Source: Macrosoma leucophasiata
Lineage: Eukaryota; Arthropoda; Insecta; Lepidoptera; Hedylidae
NCBI GenBank assembly: GCA_036365455.1
Contig: JAWQUS010000002.1
Location: forward strand, 7,440,001-7,504,000
Direction of reading: 5' to 3'
DNA: 64,000 nucleotides
Shown here one piece after another: positions 23,001 through 34,243 of the stretch. Every line of letters begins with the position of its first letter. The stretch's first letter is position 1. The position numbers and the translations under genes were made by a program. The notes beneath the pieces are model-generated. The model searched no databases, had not been told where the DNA came from, and worked only from the letters and a program-made list of their open reading frames with translations.

Positions 23001-23861
23001 CTATGTAATAAATGGGAAACCTATTGAATTAACGTGACATTCATTGGTGACACTTCAAAGCGTACCTAGTGTTCCGCTATTTGCACATTCTGGGAAAATA
23101 ACACGCGAACCAGACCGTGGAACGCTACCACGTGTCCAATATATGCGGATGTAACCTCTCTTCGGTGGGTGATGCGAAGAAGAAAGAGCTTCGGTGGAAC
23201 TAGATCAGACAGTTCAGGCCGCTCACTATTGCAGACGGTAGAAAACGAACAGACTGAATTTTCTATGACATTGGACATTACTTAATATAAAACGTATTGT
23301 ACACCAGCTTGGTGCTTACGATAAGGTCTATACCTGCATTATTTATCTTATTTTTCACAACTTCAGGTCTACATAAAGAACACTACTTTGGCTATAACTC
23401 AAATAATGAAGCTATTGGCCAACGGCGGATACAACGTGGTGCGGCAATTTCAAGATCATATTTGGGTCGAAAACGAAATATATGGCGTCGAGGTACGTTA
23501 AACTTCAATACAGAGAGTACAATTTAATTTCGCCTCCATTAGTGTACTGATTCAGACTGTCCCTATGATGATGTCCCTGTAGACTTCTAGTCTAGTATGT
23601 AGTAGTCTAGTTCCCCGACTACCGCGGGAACCTTCATAAGCGAGTTCGGTCACCACTTAACTGTTTTTTAAAGATTGTTTAATGTCAGTTTTCCATTTAT
23701 TTAAGATGAAATTCGTCTGTGAAACTAAAGGTTTGGAACATGCATTGGAACTGAAAAGAATAATTGAGAAAGCTTATCCATGTGCTGCAGCATTTGAAAC
23801 TGAGCCGTTTAATGATAAAAGTATCTGCCCATGTTACGTCAATAAAATATGTATAAAATGA
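17037..23861 (+). CDS. Serine/threonine ammonia-lyase (threonine dehydratase-like), paralog 3, complete
   Basis: Exons: 17037-17051 (MSRRN), 17161-17271, 18629-18699, 18923-19210, 20070-20232, 20785-20940, 21503-21639, 22402-22501, 23367-23492 and 23706-23861 (stop). All junctions are GT/AG and phases close without a break, giving 440 aa. Active-site features of type-II PLP dehydratases are present: the Schiff-base lysine in SFKERGA, SIGNHA, a glycine loop PVGSGGLIAA (one Gly replaced by Ser relative to the usual GGGG) and LVSGGNID near the C-terminal end of the catalytic domain. The last two exons form an ACT-like regulatory tail. Predicted cytosolic, since no signal or transit peptide is visible. 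It would deaminate L-threonine and/or L-serine. It lacks the intron that splits the equivalent of exon 18923-19210 in paralog 2. Introns hold a MITE, SINE and LINE tails. This is the best candidate in the cluster for an active enzyme, although copy 1 is mostly out of view. Confidence 0.93.
17737..18029. mobile_element. hAT-type MITE, copy 1, with perfect 8-bp target duplication
   Basis: 293 bp with long inverted ends: CATAGAGCAACACGGGCCAC at the left and GTGTTGCTCTATG at the right, GC-rich for ~50 bp inward. The target duplication CCATTTTT is present at 17729-17736 and 18030-18037. Length and ends match 44262-44553; a shorter relative is at 59854-60022. There is no transposase. An 8-bp duplication fits the hAT superfamily (P elements also make 8 bp). 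It lies in an intron of dehydratase paralog 3. Confidence 0.9.
18066..18600 (+). repeat. Two partial copies of the 24264-24560 repeat family
   Basis: The first part (18069-18180) covers GAGCTCGCGGGCGTAGGCAC through GTGTTCCGGTCAGGT. After ~160 bp of other sequence a second copy starts near 18340 and continues to the family's 3' part (GAACTGCATGCTTGTTTGCC at ~18550). Both are in the same orientation and suggest serial insertion. Confidence 0.7.
19325..19430 (+). repeat. LINE/SINE 3' tail fragment
   Basis: Contains a stretch reading GGCAGCGCGTTGGCGACGCC...ATCAGGTGGCCCGTTTGCTT. The same arrangement (short GC-rich part, then 'atcaggtgg..tgcttg') is a common non-LTR 3' end in moth and butterfly genomes. 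The rest of the intron 19211-20069 shows nothing identifiable. Confidence 0.5.
20275..20600 (-). repeat. tRNA-derived SINE copy with conserved Pol III boxes
   Basis: On the minus strand it starts with a tRNA-like head: A-box-like TAGCCTGGTGGTAGC and B-box GGGTTCGATTCCC. The SINE body (GATGTCAACAGGCTGTTACA) and the end CCCCTTCGGGGATTACAGGC follow. The same family is at 9288-9560, and SINE-like parts of it lie inside the blocks at 3360-4480 and 12600-13500. Confidence 0.82.
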
Positions 23862-24263
23862 TAAACAATGACTACTGTTACCTATCTATAACAAGTTATC
23901 AAAAGTTATCAGAGTGATCCCAAATACAATATATTTTACAATGCTTGGAGATGTTTTATTATTGTAAGTACCTATCTACCTACAGCAGGACTTCCCAACC
24001 AAAGAGGCACGCCCCCTAGGGAGGCGTAGAGAAATGTCAGGGGGGCGTACGTAATATGTACGATTACTGACATAAATTTCCAAAAAAAAAATAACGAGTA
24101 GGTAGGTAAATTAACTTTAAATGAAAACCTGAAATAACGGTTGGGAAACCCTGACCTACAGTAAATACAACAAGAAATATATTGCACATCGACCCTAGGA
24201 AGGAGACTTCGGCTTATTTTAGGTCTTAGAGCGTTATCTTTTTCGCATCTTACCATAACCTTT

Positions 24264-24560
24264 TACTAGTGGTAGAGCTCCAGTGACGGAGCTCGCGGGC
24301 GTATGCACCACCGCATTACCTAATTTACTTGCGGCTAAATGGTAGTGTTCAGCACTATTGTGTTCCGGTCAGGTGGTAATGTTCGGCCCTGTAATTTCCG
24401 GCACAGAGGCATAACACCTCAGGCCTCAGGAGTGGTAACGCATCTGCATTTTGACTTTGGTCTTTGTGTGAATGTCTTTAGGCTGCAGTCATCACTTAAC
24501 ATCAATGTGAACTACATGCTTGTTTGCCATTTCCATTACATGAAAAAAAAACTTATTTGA
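24264..24560 (+). repeat. Best copy of a dispersed, A-tailed retro-repeat family
   Basis: About 300 bp. It begins TGGTAGAGCTCCAGTGACGG and continues GCACCACCGCATTACC, AGTGTTCAGCACTATTGTGT, GGTAACGCATCTGCATTTTG and CTACATGCTTGTTTGCC, ending in an A run at 24541-24551. Partial copies occur at 4690-4740, 8690-9025, 18066-18600, 25885-26040, 36473-36590, 41800-41955, 45010-45475, 49480-49620 and 50265-50515. It has no open frame; a SINE or a 3' LINE tail. Confidence 0.78.
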
Positions 24561-25737
24561 CGTTTGACGACCATTTTGATCACGTTTTGACTAATACCGG
24601 GCCACAGACCAATATGTACCGGGCTATCAGTGGTTACGTAGGCAGTGTGCAAAGAGAATATAAATGCAGTGTGCAGCAAAGATAACGCTCTACGAAGTCG
24701 AAACTAGCAGATTGTCTCTTTCGTAGGCCCGATGTGCAATATTTTTTGCTGGATACTGTACTTGGTTTATTATATTAGTGTGTGATTGTAGTTGCTAACA
24801 GAACCAGAGGGAGCCAGGGGACTCTAAATGTCTCTTCTAATACTTACCCTCAGTTGGTCTTCCCACGCAAAAACTCTAGATAGGTAGCTATGCCACTGCA
24901 GTTGTTTAATAGGAGTGATTTACCTACCATAGGTACCTACTTGTAAGTATTAAACAATGTAGTGTAGGTGGTTAGATACGATATTGGTATGTGGTTAGAT
25001 AGGTACCAGTAATGGTAGTTAAGCGGTAGTAAGAACGACATTGACATTTAATTTTCCCTCACTTTTCTTACAAATTAATTATTCAACGGTTTCTGTACGT
25101 ATAACAGTTCACACTACACAATATATATTACGGAGTACGAGACAGCTGATGCGCAGAAAGAGATCGCCGTGGACCGATCATGCTATTTCACTCGTGAGTA
25201 GACTTCAATGTGTCTGGGAAGATAGGGGAACCATCGAAAGTGACTGGGAATTGTGGAAATATTATTCGTATTCTGAGTTTTCTGAATAACATATATAAAA
25301 GTCAGATTTTATACTATGACGAAAGTAGATTTATAAATAATTAGACTGTGAGGGTGTCTGGCAAGGGGTTGTTCCCGTCCAAAGTGTCCGCCAATAGACG
25401 AGGCGGTTTCTAATATGATTGTAAGTTAAAATATATGAAAACTAAGTTTTATACTATCACAAATGTATACTTACTGCAGTTAATTATGCGTTAATAACGA
25501 AAAAATACATTTAACCGTTTGGTTAAAATTGGATAGGTAGGTCTGTCATGTGAGCCTATTGACTTGTGTTGTGACAAAGATGAGCAGCAGCAAAATTACT
25601 TAACCAAGAAATTATACATGAATTTACTTAAAATGAAAATATTTATTATTCACATAAAGATACCTTAAAACATATTTAATATTATTCAACTTCACTGTAA
25701 ATAAATAGGAAGACTCAACACACTGTTCAGATTGTGT
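24561..25737. other. Intergenic, no gene recognised
   Basis: Between dehydratase paralog 3 and Pcd. The longest frame, 25041-25289 (+, 82 codons), matches nothing I recognise and has no splice context. The TTTATT at 25642-25647 can serve as an AATAAA signal for Pcd on the minus strand. Confidence 0.4.
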
Positions 25738-27265
25738 TCACTTGTACAATTTATCCATAAATGTTGCCATATCCACATCCCGTTTGCTGAGTCCATTAAC
25801 GTCGTGTGAAGACAATGTTACCTGCCAACAAAATTTATCTATGATCTAAGTGTGTAGAAATAATTAAAAATATAATCAATGGAAATATAGCCACAGAGGC
25901 TAAACAACTGGGATCAGGGATGGCAATGCATCTGCACTGCTTTTGTGTAGATCTATAGGCTGCTGCACTCACCATACTTACCATCCACATGCACTGCATC
26001 CTTGTTTGCCATCAGCATTACAAAAAATATATAATGTAAATTCACACCTGTAATCCTTGAAGGGGTACACAGATGAGCACCCATACAAGCACCCATGATT
26101 CACAAAATATATTTTTAGACATAACAAGACCCAATTAAATGGGCCAAATATGCATATGTAAGTTTTGACTTGTGAGTATAGAAAAGTAGAATTATGTAAA
26201 TTTTCAGTTTAGATGGAGTCACAATTGTAGGTATATCCATGTTATTGAGTAGAAGCATAAGTGGAGGTCAGTTGATAACAAAAATATTTTATTATTTCGA
26301 CTGCAAATATGATATATGTGTGGACTTTGGTAGCTCAGTTGGAAGAGCGGCTGGATTCCCAGTGGTTGCGAGTTCGAGTATCTGTATCTGAAGCCAAATT
26401 TATCTTTCAGGAATCAATGATATGATTTGTCACTTTGCCTTTAACAATAGTATTTAGAAATTGTTTTAATTACTTGACAAAGTTAAAACAATTTCTAAGC
26501 ACTATTATGAGGCGAATGTTTTTTGTAACAACATGAATAAATATCTATTGTGAAAAACCATTTTTTTTTCTACCTGCAATTTATTATATACATTAAACCA
26601 TTCAGGATGATGATCCATTTTCTCAGCCAACATTGCTATTCTAGTCATGAAGCCAAATGCCTCATTGAAATTCTTGAACATGAATTCCTTCTCAATAGCA
26701 TCTCTGTTACTTTGGACCTTCCAACCAGAGGCCAGTAGGGGCTGAAGCTGGGCATCACGCTCTTCTGGTTTCAATTTATCAGCCTGAAAGTAATTTGTGA
26801 CTAGTGAATGTGAATATAATGAAATTAAATTACCTAAGTCTACCATCTAATGTAGGTAAAAATATATAACACCTAGTCTATTCCAAGCCTAAGTTATTAA
26901 AACAGGTATTTATCTTGTTAGTTGTACAAGATAAATACCTGTTTTAATAACTTCAGATAAATCATGGTGTACACTGACCCCTAATTCGTCTTTATAACGA
27001 TGTTAAATTACTGCACTTAATTTTCATTGATTTATTTAACATTAATGATTGCAACTTAAAAATGAAAGTTAAAACTTACCATTTTCCTTCTACTGTTCGA
27101 TGACACGTTAGCAAAACAGTTAGCTCTGATAGCACAAGTGAGCTTCGCAGTAGGCGTACCGGCATTGATCGTGAGCGGGAGCGCCGAGCGCACGGAGTGA
27201 AAGTGAATCGCTATCAAACCACTCCAACTGCTCAGTCTCACTAAACCTCGACACAGATTTGCCAT
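25738..27265 (-). CDS. Pcd: Pterin-4a-carbinolamine dehydratase (PCD/DCoH)
   Basis: Minus-strand exons 27080-27265, 26574-26783 and 25738-25821, all GT/AG, giving 159 aa. The enzyme dehydrates 4a-hydroxytetrahydropterin during recycling of tetrahydrobiopterin, the cofactor of phenylalanine, tyrosine and tryptophan hydroxylases; the vertebrate protein also dimerises HNF1. The signature is clear: [13 protein letters not shown], then [17 protein letters not shown] with the His-His pair of the active site, then THDV-like [15 protein letters not shown]. The 62-residue N-terminal exon is an extension absent from the ~100-aa family norm, rich in R, S and A and without acidic residues, like a mitochondrial presequence. 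Its last codon is ATG, so translation from there would give the standard 98-aa form. A retro-repeat fragment (25885-26040), a tRNA-like sequence and two hairpins lie in its introns. Confidence 0.95.
26329..26400 (+). pseudogene. tRNA-like sequence
   Basis: Carries TTGGTAGCTCAGTTGGAAGA (A-box region) and GGTTGCGAGTTCGAGT (a degraded B box). The 3' half does not close a proper acceptor or T stem. It lies in intron 2 of Pcd. Most likely a tRNA pseudogene or SINE head; it resembles the sequence at 61249-61323. Confidence 0.45.
26454..26498. repeat. 16-bp perfect inverted repeat, 13-nt loop
   Basis: Arms 26454-26469 and 26483-26498 are exact reverse complements; similarity continues outward with a few mismatches (AATAGT...ACTATT). 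In intron 2 of Pcd. Confidence 0.85.
26891..26953. repeat. 28-bp perfect inverted repeat, 7-nt loop
   Basis: Left arm 26891-26918 (starts AAGTTATTAAAACAGG) and right arm 26926-26953 are exact reverse complements over 28 bp. It is in intron 1 of Pcd. Transcribed RNA would form a perfect hairpin. Confidence 0.95.
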
Positions 27266-27806
27266 CTCACAAAAATAATCACAAACTAGAGTACGTATCT
27301 AAATCTAGTAGCCTTCCTAAACTAAACTAAACTACAATAGTGTTTATTTATTTTTCGTCTACTTCGCAATAACCTAAGTATATTATTATGATCAGACAGA
27401 TTTAGGTCCGGCAAAAAATAAAAAAATTGTAACCTATAAACTTGTAAAAAATCACAATGCTGGAGATCCACAAATAAATAGTAAACGACTTTATAACATC
27501 AAATCAGTTTGCATATAATGTTTCATATTGAAAACAGGCATTTGTAGATTATTTCTTTGACGAAAATTGAAATTGATAATTTGATATGCTGTAGGTAATT
27601 GATTTTTCGCGCAATATTAAGCCAATATTACCAATGTTACAAAATTAAACTTCAATTTCAAGTTTTATTCATTTTTTTTTTATAATTTGTTTTACGTGGA
27701 TGTGTACATGGTTTCAAACCTTTTACAGCCAATCTTTATTCTTCAGTAATTTTATATTTGTTCCTCATTTCATAAATGCACGGATGATAAACCGTTCAGT
27801 GAAATA

Positions 27807-28115
27807 TGATGCGATGAGATGGCTCCAGAAAAGTGATGAAGACTCCACTACGAGTTTTCACGAAATGGAGGCAATACCAAAAATCACTTTTTACTGCATA
27901 TTATCACTTTTTTACACCCGTGCACATTATCGGATGCTTTAAGATAAAAATCCCAGCATTTATTTTTACACATAAAACACATACACAAGTTTTGAAAATT
28001 CATAAAGCATTCGATGCCGTTCACGAGTGTAAGAAAGTGAAGTCATTTTTCGTGTTGCCTCCATAACTTCGTAAAAACCCCTAGTAAAGTCTCCATCACT
28101 TTCTACTCATCTCAT
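27807..28115. mobile_element. Foldback element with ~80-bp imperfect inverted arms
   Basis: The left arm (27807-27890, GATGAGATGGCTCCAGAAAA...) and right arm (28043-28115, ...CATCACTTTCTACTCATCTC) are imperfect reverse complements. The right arm is closely similar to 38865-38945 and more distantly to part of the 58665-59072 repeat (GTTGCCTCCAAAACTTCA). No open frame. It lies upstream of Pcd. Confidence 0.65.
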
Positions 28116-28524
28116 CATATTACATATGGAACGATCCGACCATCCTCATCTTCTATAAGGAATTATAAGAAATGAAGAATATAAAAAGTATAGTCCGTTG
28201 CCGTAAAATAATTAAAAAAAATTGTTGCTGTCAAAACTCAACAAAACATTTCGAACAGAAAGAACAAGAAGTTCAATTGATCGGACTTCCAGCGGAGCGT
28301 TTGACTCGTCGCGTTGAGTTCTCGGTTTTCTTCATAAAAATTGTGGTTTGAAGACACAAAGTCTAACATATTTGTTTTGTGATTGTGATTTTATGTGTTT
28401 TGGTGCTGGGTAAGTTATAGATCTCGTAGTTATTTGTTCAAATACAAATACTTTGTCACATTGGTGTTTCACACAGTATCTTAGGTTTTTTTTTTTTTTC
28501 TGATCTACCTCCTGCTTACCAAAA

Positions 28525-30087
28525 ATGAACGAACCTCCTGATCCTGGGGACCCCGGTCCCAGTATTCCCACCCACAACGCTTTCTCTGCCCTTTTAACAG
28601 TATCTGCCCAAGAATTCGACTCGCATGAGCGAAAATTCACAAAAAAAACAAGAAATACTGATCGTAAGATGCGCAAGTCATCGACATCTCCCGTTAGGTC
28701 GAGATCAAATTCAAATTCGAAACGTAGGAAAGCGTCACCGCAAAATCCCACCGTACATATTCCAATGGATGCTGAAATCCCCGCTGGACAAATTACACCT
28801 CCTACTCAATTTTCCCAGGTTCCTACATCTATTTTATCGTCACTTACAACACCTACTACTGCTACACCCGTTGGTCGTGTAGATTACAGCGACTCTGATG
28901 TAGGACCTTTCATTATCCATGTACAACGTATTGAAAATACTCCCAATGCAGGCACCACTCTCCATCCTGTCAATTTTGGTAGGTTCCTTTCCAAGAGACG
29001 CATTGCTAATGTTGTCGAGGGCAGCATTCAAAGTATCGGTAGAAACCGTATTGCCCTAGCATTTTCCTCAGCAAATCATGCAAATTCTTTTAAAACCAAT
29101 CCCATTCTTACCACCGAAGGCTATAAGGCATTTATACCTTCATTTAATGTTACAAAACTAGGACTTGTGCGAGGTATTCCATCCGAATGGTCCCCAGAAG
29201 AAATCATAGAGTATATTTCCCTCCCTAATAATTGCAGAAGTCCCATTCTCAAGGCTAGGCGACTAAACTACAAAGTAGTAATTGATGGAAAAGCAATTTG
29301 GAAACCATCCCAAACTGTAGTTCTTACCTTTGATGGTCAGCAATTGCCAGATAAAGTTTTTGTCTGTTATAATTCCTTACCAGTGGAATTATACATCTAC
29401 CCCACCGTACAATGCTTCACTTGTTGTCGCTTCGGGCACACGAAAACACAGTGTCGTTCAAAACCACGCTGTTATAAGTGTGGTAAGGAACACGCCGGTG
29501 ACTCCTGCTCAGTAGAAAAAGAGGATGCCCTTTGCCTTTCTTGCGGAGGACACCATTTTGCTACTGACAAGGTTCGGTGCCCAGAATTCTCCCGCCAAAA
29601 GGCAATAAAAACTTCCATGGCTGAAAAGTCCATCTCATATGCCGAGGCTACAAAACTTCATGCCCAAGTGAACAGATCTTTTGCAGATGTGACAAGCTCT
29701 AAAAGTATCCCACGTAGTGGTGGGATTAGCCATACTCTTGCTAGCTTGCCTAACTCTCCTTCGTACAAAAAAACTGTATTCTTGCATCCTCGTAGCCAAT
29801 CTAAAATATCTAAAGGATATGACAAAATTGCTCATAGTGAGATCATCAGACCTTCTTCTTCTCAGACACCTAATGGGTGTGCTCTCCTCGACCATTGCAA
29901 TGAGTCACCTTCCAATGTATCAACCATATCCCTTCCTATTTTTCTTGCTTCTCTCATTTCAACAATCTCTAACCTATATAATAACTCTTCACCGTCCCAC
30001 GCCGACTATCTACTTCAAACTTTATCATCTGTGCTCAAAAATGGCTCCATTGGAGAAAATCCTTCAGTGGAACTGCCAAAGCATTAG
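28525..30087 (+). CDS. LINE copy A ORF1 (Gag-like RNA-binding protein)
   Basis: 520 aa. The N-terminus is basic and serine-rich. Residues ~290-350 hold three CCHC-type zinc knuckles (CFTCCRFGHTKTQC, CYKCGKEHAGDSC, CLSCGGHHFATDKVRC). This protein would coat the LINE RNA. It matches ORF1 of copy B (52041-53603) along its whole length and has the same length. Its last 47 nt overlap the ORF2 start in another frame. Confidence 0.92.
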   Translation: MNEPPDPGDPGPSIPTHNAFSALLTVSAQEFDSHERKFTKKTRNTDRKMRKSSTSPVRSRSNSNSKRRKASPQNPTVHIPMDAEIPAGQITPPTQFSQVPTSILSSLTTPTTATPVGRVDYSDSDVGPFIIHVQRIENTPNAGTTLHPVNFGRFLSKRRIANVVEGSIQSIGRNRIALAFSSANHANSFKTNPILTTEGYKAFIPSFNVTKLGLVRGIPSEWSPEEIIEYISLPNNCRSPILKARRLNYKVVIDGKAIWKPSQTVVLTFDGQQLPDKVFVCYNSLPVELYIYPTVQCFTCCRFGHTKTQCRSKPRCYKCGKEHAGDSCSVEKEDALCLSCGGHHFATDKVRCPEFSRQKAIKTSMAEKSISYAEATKLHAQVNRSFADVTSSKSIPRSGGISHTLASLPNSPSYKKTVFLHPRSQSKISKGYDKIAHSEIIRPSSSQTPNGCALLDHCNESPSNVSTISLPIFLASLISTISNLYNNSSPSHADYLLQTLSSVLKNGSIGENPSVELPKH

Positions 30088-33000
30088 GTCTGCCTGTAAA
30101 AGGGCAGACCTAACATTCCTAGTCCGCGATATAAATCCCAACATAATAGCCCTCTCTGAGACATGGCTGGGCCCGACCAGCTCATTTGGGCTGCCGGGCT
30201 TTGTATGTTTCAGGGAGGATAGAACTGACGGGTGGGGTGGTGCCGCCCTGCTCGTCAGAAACTCCATACCTTGTTCCCAAATTCCTATCCCGTCTCACAG
30301 CGACAGTTTCCAAGCTGTAGCTGTATCTGTAAATAATATTTCCTTCCTCTCTTTATATATCCCATATCCTTCAGATTCAATCCTTTTGGAACTGAAAGAT
30401 ATTATACTATCCCTTCCTTCTTCTCGAATTGTCTTAGGGGATTTCAACTGCCATCACCGGTCTTGGGGTAGCTCTAGAAGTGATGCATCAGGTGAAACTC
30501 TAATTGATATCATTGATGAACTGAATCTTTGCATACTTAACGACGGAACATCCACATTTCGAACCAGACCATCGGAGAATGCGAGTGCAATTGATCTGTC
30601 AATCTGTTCCCCAGATCTGGCATCCCAAACTACCTGGAGCGTTATGCACTCGACACACGGGAGTCGCCACTTCCCTATTGTCCTTAATCTTCCATCCACT
30701 TATATTCCCTTTAAAGAAAATGCTCCTCTCCTAAAATATCAAACCAAATATGGTGATTATAAAAAATATTCTGAAATATTAACATTGAAAACTGAACAGT
30801 TGCCAATGGTCTCTTCGGAGAATATAGAGTTTTGCTCAAACAGTCTCATCTCCGCTATAACTGAAGCAGCTGACGTAGCATTTCCTAAGAAAAAAAAAAT
30901 GCGATGGTAAACCTCCTTCTCCACCATGGTGGGATAGAGAATGTACTCAATCGGTAACAGAACGGAAAGCAGCTGAACTGAATTACTGCTACCAAATGAC
31001 AAGTGATAACTATATTGAACTTAACAGGATATCAGCCAAATGTCGGCTCACTCTTCACACCAAAAAACGAGATGGTTGGAAAGAATATTGCATGTCTATT
31101 TCTCCTGACACACCTGCTTCCACTGTATGGAATAAAATTCGACGGTTTCGATCTTCAAAACTGAATAAACCCCCTCCACCCTGCTTCTCCAAAGATATGT
31201 TTGAAAAAATATTTGATAAAATTGCCCCTCCCTTTGTTCCTTCCTTCAATGATCTCCCATGTTTTTCTAATACACCAAACCAACATTCCAACGATTATTT
31301 AGCAGCTCCTTTCTCATTACAAGAGTTGGAGGATGTCCTGACAAATGTTAGAGACTCCTCTCCCGGACTGGATGGCATTCCGTACTCTTTCATATCCAAA
31401 GCACCAGAATCCACCCTTAACTATTTTTTAAAACTCGTCAATATTATTTCGGATACAGGTAAAGTTCCAATATCTTGGAAGTCGCAACTAATAATTCCTA
31501 TTCTTAAACCAAATAAAAATCCGAACGATTCAAACTCCTATAGGCCAATCGCACTCTCGTCTGTCTTAGTAAAAATTACTGAACATTTGCTCAAAAATCG
31601 TCTGGAATGGTTTATCGAAAATAGAGGTATTCTGGCTGATACGCAATACGGCTTTAGAAAGGGTAAAAGCACCATAGACAGTCTCAGCATATTCACATCC
31701 CAAATTCGTCTGTCCTTTTCGCGAAAGGAGCACATAGTAGGTGCTTTTCTGGACATATCATCCGCCTACGACAATGTCCAGTTGCCCATCCTCAGGAAGA
31801 AACTTCAACAGCTGAGGATGCCTGACAATTGGATCCGTCTCATATTAAACCTTCTTTCTGAACGTTTTATTTACATCAGAGGCCACGAACAGACCCCTGG
31901 CTCCATATATAAAGGCTTACCGCAAGGCTCAGTCCTCAGTCCGATCCTTTACAACATTTACACCCATGACTTAGAGACTTGCATCCCTCATCCCTGCCAA
32001 ATCCTCCAATATGCTGATGATGTGTTGCTTTTCGTTTCTGATCCTTGTATAACAAATGCTTCATTTGCGATGAATCATGCTCTGTCGTCTCTGAGCGAAT
32101 GGCTCGATACTAATGGCCTTGAGCTGTCTGCGACCAAGAGTACAGTGGTGATTTTTACTAGGAAGCGAATCATCCCAGCTGTTGACATAAAAATAAATAA
32201 TTGCCCAATTCCCATTAAAGATAATGTAAAATTTCTTGGACTTATTTTAGATTCACATTTAACTGGTAAAAATCATTGTGAGTATATTATTTCCAAATGT
32301 GAGAGAAATCTCAATATACTTAAATGCTTAGCGGGCGTCTGGTGGGGGGCTCATCCCTTCTCCCTAAAGCTCCTGTATAATGCGATCATTAGAAGTGTTT
32401 TGGATTATGGGTCATTTTTATTGGACCCAGCCAATAAGGCTGGGCTCAGCAAATTGGACCGGGTTCAATCTAAGGCACTCCGCATTATAACAGGAGCTAT
32501 GAAGTCCAGTCCCATAAATGCACTACAAGTTGAGTGTGTGGACCCACCACTCAATTGTAGACGACAATATCTTGCTGATAAGTTTCTGTTCCGTATTAGC
32601 CAATTTTCCCACCACCCATTATTTCAAGTTCTGGAACAATTATCACATCTTGTTAGGTCTTCCAATTATTGGTCTCATAAAGAACCTCCCAAATTAGTCA
32701 ACAGCTACCTCAAATTCCGAGCTCTTGATGCGCCAGTACATCGATCTTGTAAACTTGCTATATTCAGTTACCCTTATGACATTGTTAAATTTAAACCTAA
32801 TATCATCTTCAACTTTGACATAAATAAAAATGACCCATGCGCCAAGGAGCGTTTCATTGCTACCATGAAAGAGGACTGGCAAGGGTGGCATTCTATTTTC
32901 ACGGATGCCTCCAAACTTTCCCCTGATAGTTGTGTCGGCATCGGCATATATCATGTTGAGTACAATATTGTTCAAAAAATTAAATATCCTCCTGAGACTT

Positions 33001-33755
33001 CTGTATTCTCCGGAGAATGTACTGGGATACTTGAAGCCGTAAAATATGTACTGATGTGTAAACTGCCCTTCTCCTTAATTTTTTCTGATTCTCTCAGCTC
33101 ATTGCAATCCCTTGTATGTAATCCCTTTGCCCAAAAAACCCATAATCCTATCCTCTTGGAAATAAAAAAAAATCTAAAACAATGCAAAGAATGTAATTTA
33201 ACTGTCATCTTAGCCTGGATACCCGGCCACTCTGGTGTGTCGGGTAATGAACATGCCGACCAACTGGCAAAGGACGCAGTATCCTCCGGTGATCTGTTTC
33301 CTTATAAAATTTTCCCTCATGATTTGGTTCACCAGCCAAAGAGATATTTGTATGATGCATGGACTTCTCACTGGCTGAAACCAAACAAGTCCCGTGGAGC
33401 CTATTATGCAAGGATTCAGCCTTCAATCCCTATTAAACCATGGTTTTTTAAAGTCAAAGCTTCAAAGAGAGTAACATCTGTCATCTGTCGTATTCGTTTA
33501 GGTCATTGTACATCTCCCCAATTCCTTCACAAGCTAAGGATTCGGGATTCCTCAATTTGTGAATGCGGTCTAGACGAAGGTGACGTGAATCATATCTTTT
33601 TCTCTTGCCCCCTATACAATCGTTCCCAATTCCTATCTCTCCTCCACCAAAATGTCCCGCTTCCCACTTGCATACCTACTCTTCTCTCTATCCAAGATCC
33701 AACAGTCCTTTTAGGCATTATAAACTTTGTAAATATAAATAAAATTAAGTTGTAA
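30041..33755 (+). pseudogene. LINE copy A ORF2 (endonuclease-RT-RNase H) with frameshift
   Basis: The first segment (30041-30910) encodes the APE-type endonuclease (LQWNCQSIRSAC, ALSETWLG, GDFNCHHRSWGS). The frame breaks in an A-run at about 30890-30900, which has one A too many relative to copy B, and reaches a stop 11-13 nt later. The rest, in the next frame, is open to 33755: reverse transcriptase (YGFRKGKSTIDSL, GLPQGSVLSP, catalytic LQYADDVLLF), RNase H (IFTDASK, GECTGILEA, FSDSLSSL, IPGHSGVSGNEHADQ) and a C-terminal cysteine motif (CECGLDEGDVNHIFFSC). Without the shift it would be a single frame like copy B. Confidence 0.93.
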
Positions 33756-33783
33756 ATAACTAATATACCTGTAAAAAATCTAT

Positions 33784-33901
<118 letters not shown>

Positions 33902-34243
33902 TTATTATTATTATTATTATTGTTTTATGTGTTTGTTATAACATTACTAATACTAACTTTGGTTGTCTTTCGTTCTCAACTAACCACCTACTAACAATAT
34001 TAATATATACTTTTTCAGATTTTGTGTCTGTCGTTGCATCACGCACTGAAGTATCATTGAAGACCTAACATAATGTCAAACGTGATGCTGGCAGAAATGT
34101 CTTAGGACAATTGCCAAGAAAGCAAAAAAAAAAAAAAAAAAAACAAGAAGTTTTTCGTGTCTACATTAGTTTACGATACATATTGTAAGAAATTGTAACA
34201 GCAAAATATGTTTGTTTAAAACAGTTTTAAAACAACCAATACA

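Noticed and set aside
25041..25289. 82-codon frame as a gene
   Set aside because: No recognised motif, no neighbours, no clear start; kept only as a remark.
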